This document shows, one piece after another, positions 54,314-63,883 of a stretch of 64,000 nt of DNA. The stretch spans positions 62,001 through 126,000 of the forward strand of contig NZ_CABVIX010000004.1 in NCBI RefSeq assembly GCF_902498185.1. The letters are read 5' to 3'. Below the pieces are notes generated by a model. It saw only the letters and a list, made by a program, of their open reading frames with translations. It was not told the origin of the DNA and did not search any database. Position 1 is the first letter of the stretch; the number at the start of each line of letters is the position of its first letter. The DNA is from Pseudomonas fluorescens (lineage in GTDB: Bacteria; Pseudomonadota; Gammaproteobacteria; Pseudomonadales; Pseudomonadaceae). Position numbers and translations under genes: made by a program.

Positions 54314-56758
54314 ATGAACCACCCCACCCCCTGCTACCACTGCGCGCTCCCGGTCCCCACCGGCACCCGCTTCACCGCCGTGGTCCTGGGCCAGCCGCGG
54401 GCGTTCTGCTGCCCAGGGTGCCAGGCGGTGGCCGAAGCCATCGTCGCCGGTAACCTGGAGCGCTACTACCAGCACCGCAGCGAGGCCAGCGCCAACCCCG
54501 AGGCCCTGCCCCGGCAGCTGCAGGACGAACTGGCGCTGTACGACCGTGCCGACGTGCAGCAACCCTTCGTGCGCCACGAGGGCGAGCAGGCCGAGACGAC
54601 ACTGCTCATCGAAGGCATCAGCTGCGCCGCCTGCGGCTGGCTGATCGAAAGACACCTGCGCAACCTGCCAGGCATCACTGAAGCACGCCTGAACCTGTCC
54701 AACCACCGCTTGCAGGTCAGCTGGGCGACCGGACAACTGCCCCTCTCGCACCTGCTCGCCGAACTGCGCCAGATCGGCTACGCCGCCCATCCCTACCAAC
54801 CGGACCAGGCCGCCGAGCAACTGGCCCGCGAGAACCGCACCGCTCTGCGCCGCCTGGGCGTTGCCGGCCTGCTGTGGTTCCAGGCGATGATGGCGACCAT
54901 GGCCACCTGGCCCGAGTTCAATATCGACCTGAGCCCGGAACTGCACACCATCCTGCGCTGGGTCGCGCTGTTCCTGACCACCCCGATCGTGTTCTACAGC
55001 TGCGCGCCGTTTTTCAAGGGCGCGGCCCGCGACCTGCGCACACGCCACCTGACCATGGATGTGTCGGTGTCGTTGGCCATCGGCCTGGCTTATGGCGCGG
55101 GGATCTGGACGGCAATCAGCGGCAGCGGCGAGCTTTACTTCGACACCGTGGGCATGTTCGCGCTGTTCCTGCTCACCGGCCGCTACCTGGAACGGCGCGC
55201 CCGCGAGCGCACGGCCGCGGCGACCGCGCAGCTGGTCAACCTGTTGCCGGCCTCGTGCCTGCGTCTCGATGAGCACGGCCAGAGCCAGCGCGTGCTGCTG
55301 ACCGAGCTGCGCGCGGGGGAGCGGGTGCTGGTACAGCCGGGGGCGGTGATTCCCGCTGACGGGCGCATCGTCGACGGGCGTTCGAGCATCGACGAGTCGC
55401 TGCTCACCGGCGAATACCTGCCCCAATCGCGCGGCCACGGCGATGCGGTCACGGCGGGCACGCTGAACGTGGAAAGCACGCTTACCGTCGAAGTCCAGGC
55501 TCTGGGTCAGAACACCCGCCTGTCAGCCATCGTGCGCCTGCTCGAACGCGCCCAGTCGGAAAAACCGCGCCTGGCGCAGATCGCTGACCGGGCGTCCCAG
55601 TGGTTCTTGCTGTTCAGCCTGATCGCCGCAGCGGGCATCGGCCTGCTGTGGTGGCAGCTGGATGCGCCGCGGGCGTTCTGGATCGTCCTGGCCATGCTGG
55701 TCGCCACCTGCCCTTGCGCGCTGTCGCTGGCCACCCCGACGGCGCTGACCACGGCCACCGGCACCCTGCACGGCCTGGGGTTGCTGCTGACCCGGGGGCA
55801 TGTGCTCGAAGGGCTGAACCAGATCGACACAGTGATCTTCGACAAGACCGGCACGCTCACAGAAGGTCGACTGGCCCTGCGCAGTATCCTTCCCTTGAGC
55901 AGCCTGACGGGCGAGCAATGCCTGGAACTGGCCGCCGCCCTGGAAAACCGCTCCGAGCACCCCATCGCCCGGGCCTTCGGGCGGGCGACTGCAGCGGCGC
56001 ACAACGTCCGCACCGAGCCTGGCCTGGGCCTGCAAGGCCAGGTCGGCGAGCGTGAGCTGCGCATTGGCCAGGCAGCCTTTGTCTGTGCCCTGAGCGGCGC
56101 GGCGGTACCGAACGCGCCGGCCGAACACGGCCAGTGGTTGCTGCTGGGCGACCGCCAGGGGCCGCTGGCCTGGCTGGTGCTCGACGACCGCCTGCGCAGC
56201 GATGCCGGTGAACTGGTCGCGGCCTGCAAGGCGCGTGGCTGGCGCACCCTGCTGCTGTCCGGCGACAGCTCGCCGATGGTGGCCGAAGTCGCGGCGCATC
56301 TGCAGATCGACGAAGCCATCGGCAGCCTGCGCCCGGACGACAAGCTCGCGCGGCTCAAGGCCTTGCAGGCCCAGGGTCGCAAGGTGCTGATGCTCGGCGA
56401 TGGGGTCAACGACGTGCCGGTGTTGGCGGCGGCTGATATCAGCATTGCCATGGGTTCGGCCACCGACCTGGCCAAGACCAGCGCTGATGCGGTGCTGCTT
56501 TCCAACCGCCTGCAGTCGCTGGTCCAAGCCTTCGCGCTGGCCCGTCGCACGCGGCGGATCATCCTCGAAAACCTGCTCTGGGCAAGCTTGTATAATGGCC
56601 TCATGTTGCCGTTTGCCGCGCTGGGGTGGATCACCCCGGTATGGGCCGCGGTCGGCATGTCGGTCAGCTCGTTGATCGTGGTGCTCAACGCCCTGCGCCT
56701 GGCCCGCACGCCCTGCCCCTCGGCCACGGCCGACTTTTCCCATCCCGCCACGGCCTGA
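54314..56758 (+). CDS. ccoI: Copper-exporting P1B-type ATPase CcoI (FixI)
   Basis: The 814-residue protein begins with a cysteine-rich segment (CYHC, CCPGC). A heavy-metal-associated domain follows with CAACGW near residue 103, then eight membrane helices. The ion-binding CPC motif is in ATCPCALSLATPTALT near residue 466. The phosphorylated Asp is in DKTGTL near 510, and the hinge is LGDGVNDVPVL. It pumps copper for the CuB site of cbb3 oxidase and is distinct from the general detoxifying CopA. It lies in the ccoGHIS operon, with ccoS 13 bases downstream. Confidence 0.95.
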   Translation: MNHPTPCYHCALPVPTGTRFTAVVLGQPRAFCCPGCQAVAEAIVAGNLERYYQHRSEASANPEALPRQLQDELALYDRADVQQPFVRHEGEQAETTLLIEGISCAACGWLIERHLRNLPGITEARLNLSNHRLQVSWATGQLPLSHLLAELRQIGYAAHPYQPDQAAEQLARENRTALRRLGVAGLLWFQAMMATMATWPEFNIDLSPELHTILRWVALFLTTPIVFYSCAPFFKGAARDLRTRHLTMDVSVSLAIGLAYGAGIWTAISGSGELYFDTVGMFALFLLTGRYLERRARERTAAATAQLVNLLPASCLRLDEHGQSQRVLLTELRAGERVLVQPGAVIPADGRIVDGRSSIDESLLTGEYLPQSRGHGDAVTAGTLNVESTLTVEVQALGQNTRLSAIVRLLERAQSEKPRLAQIADRASQWFLLFSLIAAAGIGLLWWQLDAPRAFWIVLAMLVATCPCALSLATPTALTTATGTLHGLGLLLTRGHVLEGLNQIDTVIFDKTGTLTEGRLALRSILPLSSLTGEQCLELAAALENRSEHPIARAFGRATAAAHNVRTEPGLGLQGQVGERELRIGQAAFVCALSGAAVPNAPAEHGQWLLLGDRQGPLAWLVLDDRLRSDAGELVAACKARGWRTLLLSGDSSPMVAEVAAHLQIDEAIGSLRPDDKLARLKALQAQGRKVLMLGDGVNDVPVLAAADISIAMGSATDLAKTSADAVLLSNRLQSLVQAFALARRTRRIILENLLWASLYNGLMLPFAALGWITPVWAAVGMSVSSLIVVLNALRLARTPCPSATADFSHPATA

Positions 56759-56771
56759 GCAGGAGCATCCC

Positions 56772-56984
56772 ATGCCCGCCCTCTACGTCATGATCCCGGC
56801 CGCCCTGCTGATCGTCGGCGTGGCCGTGTACATCTTCTTCTGGGCCGTGGACAGCGGCCAGTACGATGACCTCGAAGGCCCTGCCCACAGCATCCTGTTC
56901 GACGACGAAGATCCTCGTCACCAGGGCGCCCTGCCCCAGGCCGAACGCAAGAGCGGCGATGAGGACGATGTCCCCCGTGCCTGA
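56772..56984 (+). CDS. ccoS: Cytochrome cbb3 oxidase maturation protein CcoS
   Basis: A 70-residue single-helix protein: residues 4-24 (LYVMIPAALLIVGVAVYIFFW) then the family motif AVDSGQYDDLEGPAHSILFDD. CcoS is required for cofactor insertion into cbb3 oxidase. ATG 56772 follows AGGAG, and its end overlaps the next gene by 17 bases. Confidence 0.94.
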   Translation: MPALYVMIPAALLIVGVAVYIFFWAVDSGQYDDLEGPAHSILFDDEDPRHQGALPQAERKSGDEDDVPRA

Positions 56985-57660
56985 TCTTCTTCCCCTGCTG
57001 GGTTCGGCACTGATCCTCGGCCTGCTTGGCGGCGGCCATTGCCTGGGCATGTGCGGCGGCCTGATGGGCGCCCTCACCCTGGCCATTCCCCCCGAACAGC
57101 GCAGCCGCCGCCTGCGTCTGCTGCTGGCCTACAACCTGGGGCGGATCCTCAGTTACGCAACCGCCGGCCTGTTGCTCGGCCTCGCTGGCTGGGCGCTCGC
57201 CAACAGCCCGGTAGCGTTTGGCATGCGCGTGGTGGCGGGCCTGTTGCTGATCAGCATGGGGCTGTACCTGGCCGGCTGGTGGAGCGGGCTGACGCGCATC
57301 GAAGCACTCGGCCGCGGCCTGTGGCGGCATATCCAGCCAGTGGCCACGCGCTTGCTTCCGGTGTCCAGCCTCCCGCGCGCCCTGCTGCTGGGCGCGCTGT
57401 GGGGCTGGCTGCCGTGCGGACTGGTCTACAGCACCCTGTTCTGGGCCGCGAGCCAGGGCAACGCCGTGGACAGCGCCATGCTGATGCTGGCATTCGGCGT
57501 GGGCACCTGGCCGGTGCTGCTGGCCACCGGCCTTGCCGCCGACCGGGTCATCCGCCTGCTGCGCCAGCGCAGCGTGCGCATGACCGGTGGCGTGCTGGTG
57601 ATGCTGTTCGGCCTGTGGACGTTGCCCGGCCCGCACCAGCACTGGCTGATGGGCCACTGA
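56968..57660 (+). CDS. TauE/SafE-family membrane protein linked to cbb3 assembly
   Basis: ATG 56968 gives 230 residues with about six helices. Notable are the metal-binding-like motif GGGHCLGMCGGLMGAL near the N-terminus and WLPCGLVYS in the middle, both typical of the sulfite-exporter-like (DUF2892-unrelated) family found beside ccoS. In many Pseudomonas the gene follows ccoS, and related proteins are implicated in copper handling. That function here is inferred from position. The start overlaps ccoS by 17 bases. Confidence 0.85.
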   Translation: MSPVPDLLPLLGSALILGLLGGGHCLGMCGGLMGALTLAIPPEQRSRRLRLLLAYNLGRILSYATAGLLLGLAGWALANSPVAFGMRVVAGLLLISMGLYLAGWWSGLTRIEALGRGLWRHIQPVATRLLPVSSLPRALLLGALWGWLPCGLVYSTLFWAASQGNAVDSAMLMLAFGVGTWPVLLATGLAADRVIRLLRQRSVRMTGGVLVMLFGLWTLPGPHQHWLMGH

Positions 57661-57667
57661 GGCGGTG

Positions 57668-57681
57668 TTGATTCAAATCAA
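57668..57681 (+). promoter_or_regulatory. ANR/FNR box upstream of hemN
   Basis: TTGATTCAAATCAA is a perfect match to the ANR pattern. A -10 element TAGACT at 57704-57709 puts the box centre at about -41.5, the class II activator position. Confidence 0.9.
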
Positions 57682-57743
57682 CACGAGACTCGGGGGCGGT
57701 CCCTAGACTGCGGACACCGCTGCTTTCTTCGGGAACCGCCCAC

Positions 57744-59126
57744 ATGCTCGACGACCTTCGTTGGGATTCCGACCTGATCCGCCGCTACGACCTGGCCGGG
57801 CCTCGCTACACCTCCTATCCGACCGCCGTGCAGCTGCACAGCGAGGTGGGCTCCTTCGACCTGCTGCACGCCCTGCGCGAGAGCCGGCGCGCAGTGCGCC
57901 CGCTGTCGCTGTACGTGCACGTGCCGTTCTGCGCCAACATCTGCTACTACTGCGCCTGCAACAAGGTCATCACCAAGGACCGTGGCCGTGCGCTGCCCTA
58001 CCTGCAGCGCCTGGAGCAGGAAATCCAGCTGGTCGCCTGCCACCTGGACCCCAGGCAGCGTGTCGAGCAACTGCACCTTGGCGGCGGCACCCCGACCTTT
58101 CTCAGCCACCCGGAGCTGCGCCAGTTGATGACTCGGCTGCGCGAGCACTTCAACCTGCTGGACGATGATTCGGGCGACTACGGCATCGAGATCGATCCGC
58201 GCGAGGCCGACTGGTCGACCATGGGCCTGCTGCGTGAACTGGGCTTCAACCGCGTGAGCCTCGGCGTGCAGGACCTGGACCCGGTGGTGCAGCGCGCCGT
58301 CAACCGGCTGCAGAGCCTGGAGCAGACCCGCACGTTGATCGAAGCGGCGCGCACGTTGCAGTTCCGCTCGGTCAACCTCGACCTGATCTATGGCCTGCCC
58401 AGGCAGACGCCGAAAGGCTTTGCCCGTACTGTCGAAGAAGTCATCCAACTGCAACCCGACCGCCTCTCGGTGTTCAACTACGCGCACCTGCCCGAGCGCT
58501 TCATGCCCCAGCGGCGCATCGACAGCGGCGAGCTGCCGGCCCCGGCGGCCAAGCTGGAAATGCTGCAAAGCACGATCGAGCAGCTGACCGCGGCGGGTTA
58601 CCGCTACATCGGGATGGACCATTTTGCCCTGCCGGATGACGAGCTGGCCATCGCCCAGGAAGAAGGCACCCTGCAGCGCAACTTCCAGGGGTACACCACC
58701 CACGGCCACTGCGACCTCATCGGCCTCGGGGTGTCGGCGATCAGCCAGATCGGCGACCTGTACTGCCAGAACAGCAGCGACCTGAACACCTATCAGGCCG
58801 CCCTCTCAGGCGCACAGCTGGCGACTCAGCGGGGGTTGATCTGCGACCAGGACGATCGCCTGCGCCGCGCCGTGATCCAGCAGCTGATCTGCCATTTCGA
58901 GCTGGACTTCGACAGCATCGAGCAAGCCTTCACGCTCGATTTCGCCGGTTACTTCAAGGCGCTCTGGCCGCAGTTGCAGGCCATGCACCAGGATGGTCTG
59001 ATCTATCTGGACAACAGAGGAATCAAGGTACTGCCGGCCGGTCGCCTGCTGGTGCGGTCGGTGTGCATGGTCTTCGATGCCTACCTCGCGATGCACGACC
59101 GCCAGCGTTTTTCACGCGTGATCTGA
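57744..59126 (+). CDS. hemN: Oxygen-independent coproporphyrinogen III dehydrogenase HemN
   Basis: The 460-residue radical SAM enzyme has C63, C67 and C70 of the CxxxCxxC cluster motif in [15 protein letters not shown], the glycine-rich LGGGTPTF and the family block [12 protein letters not shown]. It oxidatively decarboxylates coproporphyrinogen III to protoporphyrinogen IX without oxygen, supplying heme for the cbb3 oxidases under low oxygen. A perfect ANR box drives it. anr follows after 100 bases. Confidence 0.96.
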   Translation: MLDDLRWDSDLIRRYDLAGPRYTSYPTAVQLHSEVGSFDLLHALRESRRAVRPLSLYVHVPFCANICYYCACNKVITKDRGRALPYLQRLEQEIQLVACHLDPRQRVEQLHLGGGTPTFLSHPELRQLMTRLREHFNLLDDDSGDYGIEIDPREADWSTMGLLRELGFNRVSLGVQDLDPVVQRAVNRLQSLEQTRTLIEAARTLQFRSVNLDLIYGLPRQTPKGFARTVEEVIQLQPDRLSVFNYAHLPERFMPQRRIDSGELPAPAAKLEMLQSTIEQLTAAGYRYIGMDHFALPDDELAIAQEEGTLQRNFQGYTTHGHCDLIGLGVSAISQIGDLYCQNSSDLNTYQAALSGAQLATQRGLICDQDDRLRRAVIQQLICHFELDFDSIEQAFTLDFAGYFKALWPQLQAMHQDGLIYLDNRGIKVLPAGRLLVRSVCMVFDAYLAMHDRQRFSRVI

Positions 59127-59226
59127 ACCAAGGAGGATGTCAGCGCAGGGAGCGCACACTGGTCTCAACCCTGTACCGTGGGTTACCCTTACGGCTTATG
59201 TGTGTTTTCCCACAAGGATCGATCGA

Positions 59227-59961
59227 ATGCCCGAGCCAGTCAAACTGCGCGCCAACAACCAGGCCCATTGCAAGGATTGCAGCCTGGCGCCCCTGTGCCT
59301 TCCGTTATCCCTCGACCTCGAGGACATGGATGCACTGGATGACATCGTCAAACGCGGGCGTCCGCTGAAAAAGGGCGAGTTCCTGTTCCGCCAAGGGGAC
59401 GATTTCGGCTCGGTCTACGCGGTACGCTCCGGCGCCTTGAAAACCTTCAGCCTGAGCGATGCGGGCGAGGAGCAGATCACCGGCTTCCACCTGCCCAGCG
59501 AGCTGGTCGGGTTGTCGGGCATGGATGCCGAGGCCTACCCCGTCTCCGCCCAGGCGCAGGAAACCACTTCGGTGTGCGAGATACCCTTCGACCGCCTGGA
59601 CGAGCTCTCGGTGCAACTGCCGCAATTGCGCCGCCAATTGATGAGGGTGATGAGCCGGGAGATCCGCGACGACCAGCAGATGATGCTGCTGTTGTCGAAA
59701 AAGACTGCCGACGAGCGCATCGCCACATTTCTGGTCAACCTTTCGGCGCGCTTCCGCGCCCGCGGATATTCGGCCAACCAGTTCCGCCTGAGCATGTCGC
59801 GCAACGAAATCGGCAATTACCTGGGACTGGCGGTGGAAACCGTCTCGCGCGTGTTCACTCGCTTCCAGCACAATGGGCTGATCAGCGCCGAGGGCAAGGA
59901 AGTGCATATCCTTGATCCGATCCAGCTATGCGCGCTGGCGGGTGGCGCAATGGAGGCCTGA
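59227..59961 (+). CDS. anr: Anaerobic transcriptional regulator ANR (FNR family)
   Basis: ATG 59227 gives 244 residues, the size of ANR; the frame extends 30 codons upstream without family character. The [4Fe-4S] ligands are C15, C18, C24 and C117. The effector fold is cNMP-like, and the recognition helix is in [15 protein letters not shown], where E, S and R are the DNA-contacting residues for TTGAT. It senses low oxygen and activates genes such as hemN and ccoN1 in this window. AAGGAT precedes the start. Confidence 0.96.
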   Translation: MPEPVKLRANNQAHCKDCSLAPLCLPLSLDLEDMDALDDIVKRGRPLKKGEFLFRQGDDFGSVYAVRSGALKTFSLSDAGEEQITGFHLPSELVGLSGMDAEAYPVSAQAQETTSVCEIPFDRLDELSVQLPQLRRQLMRVMSREIRDDQQMMLLLSKKTADERIATFLVNLSARFRARGYSANQFRLSMSRNEIGNYLGLAVETVSRVFTRFQHNGLISAEGKEVHILDPIQLCALAGGAMEA

Positions 59962-60015
59962 GCCGCCGCAGACCGGTTATACTGGCGGGCATTCGATTTT
60001 CAGGATACCCGCCTC

Positions 60016-60564
60016 ATGCACAGCGACACCTTCGACCTCAAAGCCCTGATCCGCCCTGTACCCGATTTCCCCAAGGCAGGCGTGATCTTTCGCGACATCA
60101 CCCCGCTGTTCCAGTCGCCCCGCGGCTTGCGCTACGTCGCCGACCAGTTCATCGAACGTTATGTCGAGGCCGAATTCAGCCACATCGGCGCCATGGATGC
60201 GCGCGGCTTCCTGATCGGATCGATCATCGCCCACCAGTTGAACAAGCCGCTGATCCTGTTCCGCAAGCAGGGCAAACTGCCCGCCCATGTGTTGTCGGAG
60301 GGTTACCAGACCGAGTACGGCGAAGCCTTTCTGGAAGTGCATGCCGACAGCTTGTGCGAAGGTGATTCGGTTGTGCTCTTCGACGACCTGATCGCCACCG
60401 GCGGCACCCTGCTGGCCGCGACCAACCTGATCCGCCGCACGGGCGCCCAGGTGCTCGAGGCAGCGGCGATCATCGACTTGCCCGAGCTCGAAGGCTCGCG
60501 CCGGTTGCAGAACAGCGGCGTGCCGACGTTCTGCCTGACGGAGTTCCTGTTGACCGAGTACTGA
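60016..60564 (+). CDS. apt: Adenine phosphoribosyltransferase
   Basis: The 182-residue enzyme has the PRPP-binding motif [14 protein letters not shown] near residues 121-134 and the opening [20 protein letters not shown]. It recycles adenine to AMP in the cytoplasm. ATG 60016 follows CAGGATACC. The gene is convergent with recR across 238 bases. Confidence 0.96.
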   Translation: MHSDTFDLKALIRPVPDFPKAGVIFRDITPLFQSPRGLRYVADQFIERYVEAEFSHIGAMDARGFLIGSIIAHQLNKPLILFRKQGKLPAHVLSEGYQTEYGEAFLEVHADSLCEGDSVVLFDDLIATGGTLLAATNLIRRTGAQVLEAAAIIDLPELEGSRRLQNSGVPTFCLTEFLLTEY

Positions 60565-60802
60565 TACTGTCCTTGATGAGACCTGGCAAGCCAGCTCCAC
60601 AGGTACAGCAGTGCTCCCAGGCCTGCGCCAGACTTGTGGGGCTTCAGCCGCGAAGAGGTCGATGCGGTGGCTGGCACCGGCTGCGCCGGTGTTCGCGGCT
60701 CAAGCTCCCACGAACTCCACCAGCATACTCGGTTGTGCACGGTTCAATCCGGTGCGAGCAACTGTCATTGGAATGCATTGCAGATCCTCAAGCAGTCTGC
60801 CG
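60565..60802. repeat. Intergenic REP-like hairpins between convergent apt and recR
   Basis: The gap holds imperfect Pseudomonas REP-like units, with fragments such as GGCTTCAGCCGCGAAGAGG, and a perfect hairpin at 60675-60691 (CACCGGC, TGC, GCCGGTG). Location between convergent stops is typical for REP elements and suggests a bidirectional transcription end. Unit boundaries are not exact. Confidence 0.5.
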
Positions 60803-61405
60803 TTACAACGAAATCGGCCTGCGCCCCGCAAAAGAATGAGCCAGCGTCCCGCCGTCCACCAGCTCCAGTTCCCCGCCCAACGGCACGCCGTGGGCAATCC
60901 GCGACGCGACCAGCCCTTTGTCCGCCAGTAACTGCGCGATGTAGTGGGCCGTGGCCTCACCTTCAACCGTCGGATTGGTCGCCAGGATCACTTCGGTGAA
61001 CGTGCCCTGCTCTGCCACCCGCTGCATCAGCTGCGGAATACCGATCGCATCAGGCCCCAGCCCGTCCAGCGGCGACAGGTGCCCCTTGAGCACGAAGTAC
61101 CGCCCGCGATAGCCGGTCTGCTCCACCGCATACACATCCATCGGCCCTTCCACCACGCACAGCAGGGTGTCGTCGCGGCGTGGATCAGCACATTGCGGGC
61201 AGAGCTCCTGCTCGGTCAGCGTGCGGCACTGGCGGCAGTGTCCCACGCCGTCCATGGCCTGGCTCAGCGCCAGTGCCAGCCGCGTGCCGCCGCTGCGATC
61301 GCGCTCGAGCAGTTGCAGCGCCATGCGCTGGGCGGTTTTCTGGCCGACGCCGGGCAAGATGCGCAAGGCGTCGATCAGTTGGCGGATCAGGGGGCTGAAG
61401 CTCAT
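60803..61405 (-). CDS. recR: Recombination mediator protein RecR
   Basis: ATG 61405 gives 200 residues starting [19 protein letters not shown]. Six further in-frame codons upstream are not conserved. The helix-hairpin-helix [13 protein letters not shown], the zinc finger CRQC...CPQC (about residues 57-72) and the Toprim domain ([13 protein letters not shown], then [14 protein letters not shown]) are all present. RecR loads RecA at gaps with RecF and RecO. An intrinsic terminator separates it from ybaB, so it may have its own promoter. Confidence 0.96.
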   Translation of the reverse strand: MSFSPLIRQLIDALRILPGVGQKTAQRMALQLLERDRSGGTRLALALSQAMDGVGHCRQCRTLTEQELCPQCADPRRDDTLLCVVEGPMDVYAVEQTGYRGRYFVLKGHLSPLDGLGPDAIGIPQLMQRVAEQGTFTEVILATNPTVEGEATAHYIAQLLADKGLVASRIAHGVPLGGELELVDGGTLAHSFAGRRPISL

Positions 61406-61437
61406 GGTGTGTTGGCCTGCCAAGTCATCGAGTACGG

Positions 61438-61481
61438 ATAAAAAACAATGGGAGCACCAACCTCAAGGCCGATGCTCCCAT
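61438..61481 (-). terminator. Rho-independent terminator after ybaB
   Basis: On the minus strand ATGGGAGCA pairs with TGCTCCCAT (9 bp) across a 16-base loop and is followed by TTGTTTTTT. It lies between ybaB and recR. Confidence 0.85.
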
Positions 61482-61501
61482 GGGGTCACGCGCAATACCG
61501 C

Positions 61502-61828
61502 TTAGAACGGCATCTTGAAGCCTGGCGGGAGCTGCATGCCGGCGGTCATGCCGCCCATCTTGTCCTGGCTGTTCTGCTCGACCTTGCGCACGGCGTCGTT
61601 GACGGCGGCGGCGATCAGGTCTTCGAGCACTTCCTTGTCTTCCTGCATCAGGCTGTCATCGAGGCTGATACGCTTGACGTCGTGACGACCGGTCATCACC
61701 ACGCTGACCAGGCCGGCGCCGGACTGGCCGGTCACTTCGGCGTTGGCCAGCTCTTCCTGCATCTTGGCCATTTTTTCCTGCATCTGCTGGGCCTGCTTCA
61801 TCAGGCCTGCCATGCCACCTTTCATCAT
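61502..61828 (-). CDS. ybaB: YbaB/EbfC-family nucleoid-associated protein
   Basis: The 108-residue protein matches the family size and pattern, beginning [24 protein letters not shown] (coiled coil) with [16 protein letters not shown] in the DNA-binding core. It forms dimers that bind DNA. It lies 63 bases downstream of dnaX, the standard dnaX-ybaB-recR order, and probably is co-transcribed with dnaX. Confidence 0.95.
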   Translation of the reverse strand: MMKGGMAGLMKQAQQMQEKMAKMQEELANAEVTGQSGAGLVSVVMTGRHDVKRISLDDSLMQEDKEVLEDLIAAAVNDAVRKVEQNSQDKMGGMTAGMQLPPGFKMPF

Positions 61829-61891
61829 GGGGATTTCCTCGATCGGGTTACGTGATGCGGACGACAGGGGCCGGCCGCATGATTCATCAAG

Positions 61892-63883
61892 TTACTGGCC
61901 CTGGCTGACCAGGGCGTCCACAGGTTCAATACTATCCTGCCGGACGGTGGCGCCGAACTGGCGGATCATCTGCTGGATGAGCGGATCGCTGTCGATCGCC
62001 TCCTCGGCCTCGCGCTGACGGTTGGCGCGCTTGCGCGCGGCAGCCTGGGCGGGCGTTTCCTGCTCGGGCCGGACCAGTTCGATCGACAGGCTGAGCGTGC
62101 GGCCGAAGTGCTGGTTGAGGGCCTCGTTCAGGCGCCGCTGCTGCGTGCTGTTGAACAAGGCGCCCTGGGCCGGGTCCAGGTGCAACAGCCAGTCATCGCC
62201 GTTCACGGCAATAAGACTACAGTTCGCGGCGATATTGCCGGTCATCCCTGAGATCGGCAACTGTGGGAATAATTCCAGCCATTGCAGCGCCAATCCGGTA
62301 GCCGGTTGCGAGGCGGGCAGTGGTTCCGGAACGCTGATCACCTCGTCGGGTTCATGCACATGCTCGGCCAGCTCGTCGAGGTAGCTGAAGCCGACCGGGT
62401 CGACTTCTGGCGCGTAGTAGTCCTCGTCCAGCGGCGGCTCGTCATCGCGGTCCATGCCCACGGGGTTGTAGCCGCCGTCATCGAAAGGCGGCTCATGCGC
62501 GCCGGAGGGGCTGGAGGCCACCGGGACGGGCGCCACAACGGGTTCGGGTCTGGGCGCAGCCGCCGCAGGTGTCTCTAGCGGATCATCCCAAGGCAGATCG
62601 ACATGTTCTTCGGGTTGCCCGGGGGCCGGCTCGGGCTCAGGCTTCCGCCGTGGCGCTGCTACCGGGGCAGGCGCCCGCACCGGAGCCTCTGCTACGGGCG
62701 GCGCGACGACCGCCGCCGCTGCCACCGCACTCGTGGAATCAGCTGTGGCCTGGCTGATCCCCACCGGCTTTAGTACCGGTCTCGGTGCATCGTCGGCATC
62801 GGCCGGCCGGAACGCCAGCATGCGCAGCAGGACCATCTCGAAGCCGCCGCGGGGATCGGGCGCCAGCGGCAGGTCACGACGGCCGATCAGGCCCATCTGG
62901 TAGTAGAACTGCACATCCTCGGCCGGCAGTGCCGAGGCCAGCGCCAGCACCCGGTCGCGGTCACCCTGGCCGTTGTCCACGGCCTCTGGCAGCGCCTGGG
63001 CGATCGCCACGCGGTGCAGCACATTGAGCATCTCGGCCAGCACGCCGCTCCAGTCCGGACCCTGTTCGGCCAGCTGACGCACCGCTTCGAGCAGCGCGCG
63101 GGCATCGCCTTCGAGCAGCGCCTGCAACACACCGTACACCTGGCCATGGTCGAGGGTGCCGAGCATGGCCCGCACGTCGGCGGCAAGCACCTTGCCTTCA
63201 CCAAAGGCGATGGCCTGGTCGGTCAGGCTCATGGCATCACGCATCGAGCCATCGGCAGCGCGGCCGAGCAACCACAGGGCATCCGGCTCGAACGGCACGT
63301 TCTCGGCGCCGAGCACATGGCTCAGGTGCTCGACCACGCGCTCGGGGGTCATGTTCTTCAGCGAGAACTGCAGGCAGCGCGACAGGATGGTCGCCGGCAG
63401 TTTCTGCGGGTCGGTGGTGGCGAGGATGAACTTGACGTACGGCGGCGGCTCTTCCAGCGTCTTCAGCAAGGCGTTGAACGAGTGACTGGAGAGCATGTGC
63501 ACTTCGTCGATCAGGTAGACCTTGAAGCGCCCGCGGCTCGGGGCGTACTGCACGTTGTCGAGCAGTTCGCGGGTGTCCTCGACCTTGGTGCGGCTGGCGG
63601 CATCGATCTCGATCAGGTCGACGAAGCGGCCTTCATCGATTTCCCGGCACACCGAGCAGTTGCCGCAAGGCGTAGAGGTGATGCCGGTTTCGCAGTTAAG
63701 GCACTTGGCGATGATACGTGCGATGGTGGTCTTGCCGACCCCGCGAGTACCGGTGAACAGGTACGCATGGTGCAGGCGCTGGTTGTCCAGCGCATTGATC
63801 AGAGCCTTGAGCACATGGGTCTGGCCGACCATTTCGCGGAACGAGCGCGGACGCCATTTACGTGCAAGAACCTGATAACTCAT
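61892..63883 (-). CDS. dnaX: DNA polymerase III subunits gamma/tau
   Basis: ATG 63883 gives 663 residues starting MSYQVLARKWRPRSFREMVG; an ATG three codons upstream is also possible. The AAA+ clamp-loader part has the Walker A motif GTRGVGKTT, the zinc-binding CLNC...CGNCSVC, the Walker B-like LIDEVHML and the arginine-finger ILSRC. A long Pro/Ala/Glu-rich linker (about residues 360-520) leads to the tau C-terminus that binds the polymerase. No A-AAA-AAG slippery heptamer of the E. coli type was seen, so the short gamma form may not arise by that frameshift. Confidence 0.96.
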   Translation of the reverse strand: MSYQVLARKWRPRSFREMVGQTHVLKALINALDNQRLHHAYLFTGTRGVGKTTIARIIAKCLNCETGITSTPCGNCSVCREIDEGRFVDLIEIDAASRTKVEDTRELLDNVQYAPSRGRFKVYLIDEVHMLSSHSFNALLKTLEEPPPYVKFILATTDPQKLPATILSRCLQFSLKNMTPERVVEHLSHVLGAENVPFEPDALWLLGRAADGSMRDAMSLTDQAIAFGEGKVLAADVRAMLGTLDHGQVYGVLQALLEGDARALLEAVRQLAEQGPDWSGVLAEMLNVLHRVAIAQALPEAVDNGQGDRDRVLALASALPAEDVQFYYQMGLIGRRDLPLAPDPRGGFEMVLLRMLAFRPADADDAPRPVLKPVGISQATADSTSAVAAAAVVAPPVAEAPVRAPAPVAAPRRKPEPEPAPGQPEEHVDLPWDDPLETPAAAAPRPEPVVAPVPVASSPSGAHEPPFDDGGYNPVGMDRDDEPPLDEDYYAPEVDPVGFSYLDELAEHVHEPDEVISVPEPLPASQPATGLALQWLELFPQLPISGMTGNIAANCSLIAVNGDDWLLHLDPAQGALFNSTQQRRLNEALNQHFGRTLSLSIELVRPEQETPAQAAARKRANRQREAEEAIDSDPLIQQMIRQFGATVRQDSIEPVDALVSQGQ

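Noticed and set aside
61892..63883. Programmed frameshift in dnaX
   Set aside because: No A-AAA-AAG heptamer or similar A/T slippery run was seen on the coding strand.
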